Notes under the pieces: generated by a model
What the model saw: the letters and a program-made list of their open reading frames with translations, nothing else
Database searches by the model: none
What the model was told of the DNA's origin: nothing
Shown here: positions 62,562-64,000 of the stretch, in pieces
Numbering within the stretch: the first letter of the stretch is position 1
Layout of the letters: each line of letters opens with the position of its first letter
NCBI RefSeq assembly: GCF_023149135.1
Contig: NZ_JAIWJX010000002.1
Location: 1,116,001 to 1,180,000 of the forward strand
DNA length: 64,000 nucleotides
Source of the DNA: Fictibacillus marinisediminis
Lineage (GTDB): Bacteria > Bacillota > Bacilli > Bacillales > Fictibacillaceae
Direction of reading: 5' to 3'
Made by a program: the position numbers and the translations under genes

Positions 62562-62617
62562 TACCTAGAATTAAAAGGTATAGTAGCATCTTAGCATAAA
62601 TAGGGAAAAATGTTCAA
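62562..62617 (-). promoter_or_regulatory. Promoter and candidate PadR operator
   Basis: On the minus strand TTGAAC (62612-62617) and TAAGAT (62588-62593) are 18 bases apart. Just downstream, TACCT-N9-AGGTA (62562-62580) is a dyad overlapping the expected start of transcription, fitting autorepression. It also contains the padR ribosome binding site, AGGTAGGTG. Confidence 0.55.
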
Positions 62618-62816
62618 GTAAAGTTTGGAAAAACCATGCTATACTTAATTGGAGGGAATTCCCTTTTTTAAATGCAGTGCAAAGGAGGCCTCGTCATGAT
62701 TATCAAGTGGATCAAACAAAGATAATTAAGGGTGCAGGCCAAATACTCCGTAGAGAGTTTATTGATCTGCGCCAAAAATACGGCGGTTGGATAATAAAAA
62801 CACGGAGGTATTAAAC

Positions 62817-63658
62817 ATGAGAGAACAAATACTGAACATTAATAAAGTAGAGATATGTACAGAATGCTTTGGAAATCCAAAAGATCCTGCGATGCTGCTG
62901 ATCATGGGAGCGATGTCTTCTTTAGACTGGTGGGATGAGGACTTCTGTCTCCGCCTCGCAGATTCAGGGCGGTTCGTTATCCGCTACGATCATCGGGATT
63001 TAGGAAGATCGACGGTTTATGAGCCGGGCACGTCAAACTATTCGATAACGGACTTAGCTGATGATGCAGCTGGTGTATTGGATGCTTATTCGATTGAGAA
63101 AGCCCATATTATCGGGATGTCGTTGGGCGGTATGATCGGCCAAATCCTTGCTTTGAGGTATCCGGAACGTGTTCTTACTTTAACAGCCATTGCTTCAAGC
63201 GTGTTTGGAACAGAGCAGGAGAAGCTGCCCCAATGGATCAGCGCGTTCTGGATTATCATACGAAAAGCGCTTCTGTGGACTGGTCAGATCGTGAATCGGT
63301 CATCGCTTATCTTGCGGATGGCTGGAAAACACTAGCCGGTTCGAAGCCATATGAGCAGGAGAGAATGTATAAACTGGGAGAACGGGAAGTGAACCGGGCG
63401 AAACAAATACCGAGCCGATTCAATCACGCCATGCTTCAGGGCGGAAAGGAATATTATGACAGGATGGATGAAATCAGTGTGCCAACGGTCATCATTCATG
63501 GCACAGAAGACCCTGCTCTGCCGTATGAGCACGGATTGGCCCTCGCAAAATCCATACCTCATGCAGAATTAGTAACTCTTGAAGGAACAGGTCATGAGAT
63601 TCATAGTGAAGACTGGAATCAAATTATAGAATCAGTTATAGACTTGAGTTCGCGATAA
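62817..63658 (+). pseudogene. Alpha/beta hydrolase, single frameshift
   Basis: The first frame has the oxyanion region LLIMGAMSSLDWWDEDF, RYDHRDLGRS and the nucleophile elbow GMSLGGM. After a missing C in the C-run at 63228-63231 the other frame continues MDQRVLDYHTKSAS and carries the catalytic Asp (HGTEDPALPYE) and His (EGTGHEIH). Restoring one base gives a complete hydrolase of about 281 residues. CGGAGG precedes ATG. Could be a real lesion or a read error. Confidence 0.85.
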
Positions 63659-63671
63659 AAGATTAAGAGAA

Positions 63672-63707
63672 CAGAAGCAGCCGTTTCACGCAACGGCTGC
63701 TTTTTTG
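63672..63707 (+). terminator. Intrinsic terminator
   Basis: AGCAGCCGTT / AACGGCTGCT stem with T-run after the hydrolase gene. Confidence 0.9.
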
Positions 63708-63796
63708 CGTTGAGCCTCATTTATTTTAAATTTACTGTTTAACCTCGAGAGGAAAACGGGAAATATCACACTAAATCATTGAATCGGGGGTAGAGA

Positions 63797-64000
63797 ATGG
63801 CCATCACACTCAAACCAACGGAAAAAGCATTGTGCAGAAGCGAATATGATTCACTCGTCAGTGTAATCGTATGTGAACCCAAGTTTATGCATATCTCTGA
63901 AGTGATCAATGAAACACAGCGGCATTATGCAGATGAAAATATAAACAGGACATTAGCATCCAATCAGCATCAGAAATTTGTCCGGACCCTTCGATCTCAT
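63797..64000 (+). CDS. Dimethylarginine dimethylaminohydrolase-like protein (partial, runs off the window)
   Basis: The 68 codons visible read KALCRSEYDSLVSVIVCEPK, then FMHISEVINETQRHYADENI and ASNQHQKFVRTLRSH, the N-terminal signature of the DDAH/amidinotransferase-superfamily proteins of Bacillus (CxSEYDxLxxVVVxxPxFM ... INETQ). These hydrolyse methylated arginines or related guanidines. The catalytic Glu/His/Cys lie beyond the end. GGGGGTAGAG precedes ATG. Confidence 0.8.
   Translation, partial: MAITLKPTEKALCRSEYDSLVSVIVCEPKFMHISEVINETQRHYADENINRTLASNQHQKFVRTLRSH

Overview
The window looks like chromosomal DNA of an endospore-forming Bacillaceae bacterium. It carries two alpha/beta-type small acid-soluble spore protein genes, a YteA-type DksA/TraR protein, the cortex hydrolase gene cwlJ, RsbR-type STAS proteins and an S-box riboswitch. 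Strong AGGAGG ribosome binding sites, frequent TTG/GTG starts and U-tailed terminators also fit a low-to-mid GC Firmicute. A Fictibacillus-like genus is my guess; the species cannot be fixed from sequence reading alone. No rRNA, tRNA or CRISPR array was seen.

Layout. 0.1-5.7 kb: a five-gene oligopeptide ABC importer operon. 5.7-6.4 kb: a complete SAM riboswitch with promoter, antiterminator and terminator, but no methionine gene behind it. 6.4-18.9 kb: small housekeeping, stress and spore genes (LD-carboxypeptidase, AlkA, RsbR paralog, YitT, an ArsR/SRPBCC pair, SASPs, YteA, DUF3231, DUF2512), a decayed ABC-F gene behind an intact-looking leader-peptide attenuator, and an SPFH protein. 19.1-26 kb: PEP carboxylase, then a BmrA-like exporter translationally coupled to a two-component system. 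26-39 kb: acetyltransferases, a second RsbR paralog, YolD, CwlJ, NamA, a divergent azoreductase/HxlR pair, broken APH and LysE genes, an aldehyde dehydrogenase, an MFS transporter, YbaK and a PAP2 phosphatase. 39-57.6 kb: an accessory, decaying region with long gene-poor stretches and fragments of SDR, integrase, ABC ATPase, phosphotransferase and AraC/AKR genes. Intact genes lie between them (a polyserine protein, a membrane DJ-1/PfpI protein, a secreted glycosidase-like protein, HelD, a DHA2 drug exporter, aldo/keto reductases, an AlkD-like protein, an MBL-fold protein). 57.7-64 kb: a second YbaK, an ECF sigma/membrane-partner operon behind a 29-T homopolymer, a PadR-HAAS-DUF4173 operon, a frameshifted alpha/beta hydrolase and the start of a dimethylargininase-like gene.

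The least explained structures are non-coding: (i) a roughly 50-bp repeat with GGTGCC(A/T)GGCACC ends found beside both RsbR paralogs; (ii) a longer hairpin-rich repeat in two copies whose outer stems differ but stay paired; (iii) six units of a TTTTTGAACATAAA-like motif spaced 20-21 bp; (iv) the gene-less SAM riboswitch; (v) the attenuator in front of a dead ABC-F gene. Several genes are broken by single-base indels, some in homopolymers, so read error must be excluded before decay is inferred there.
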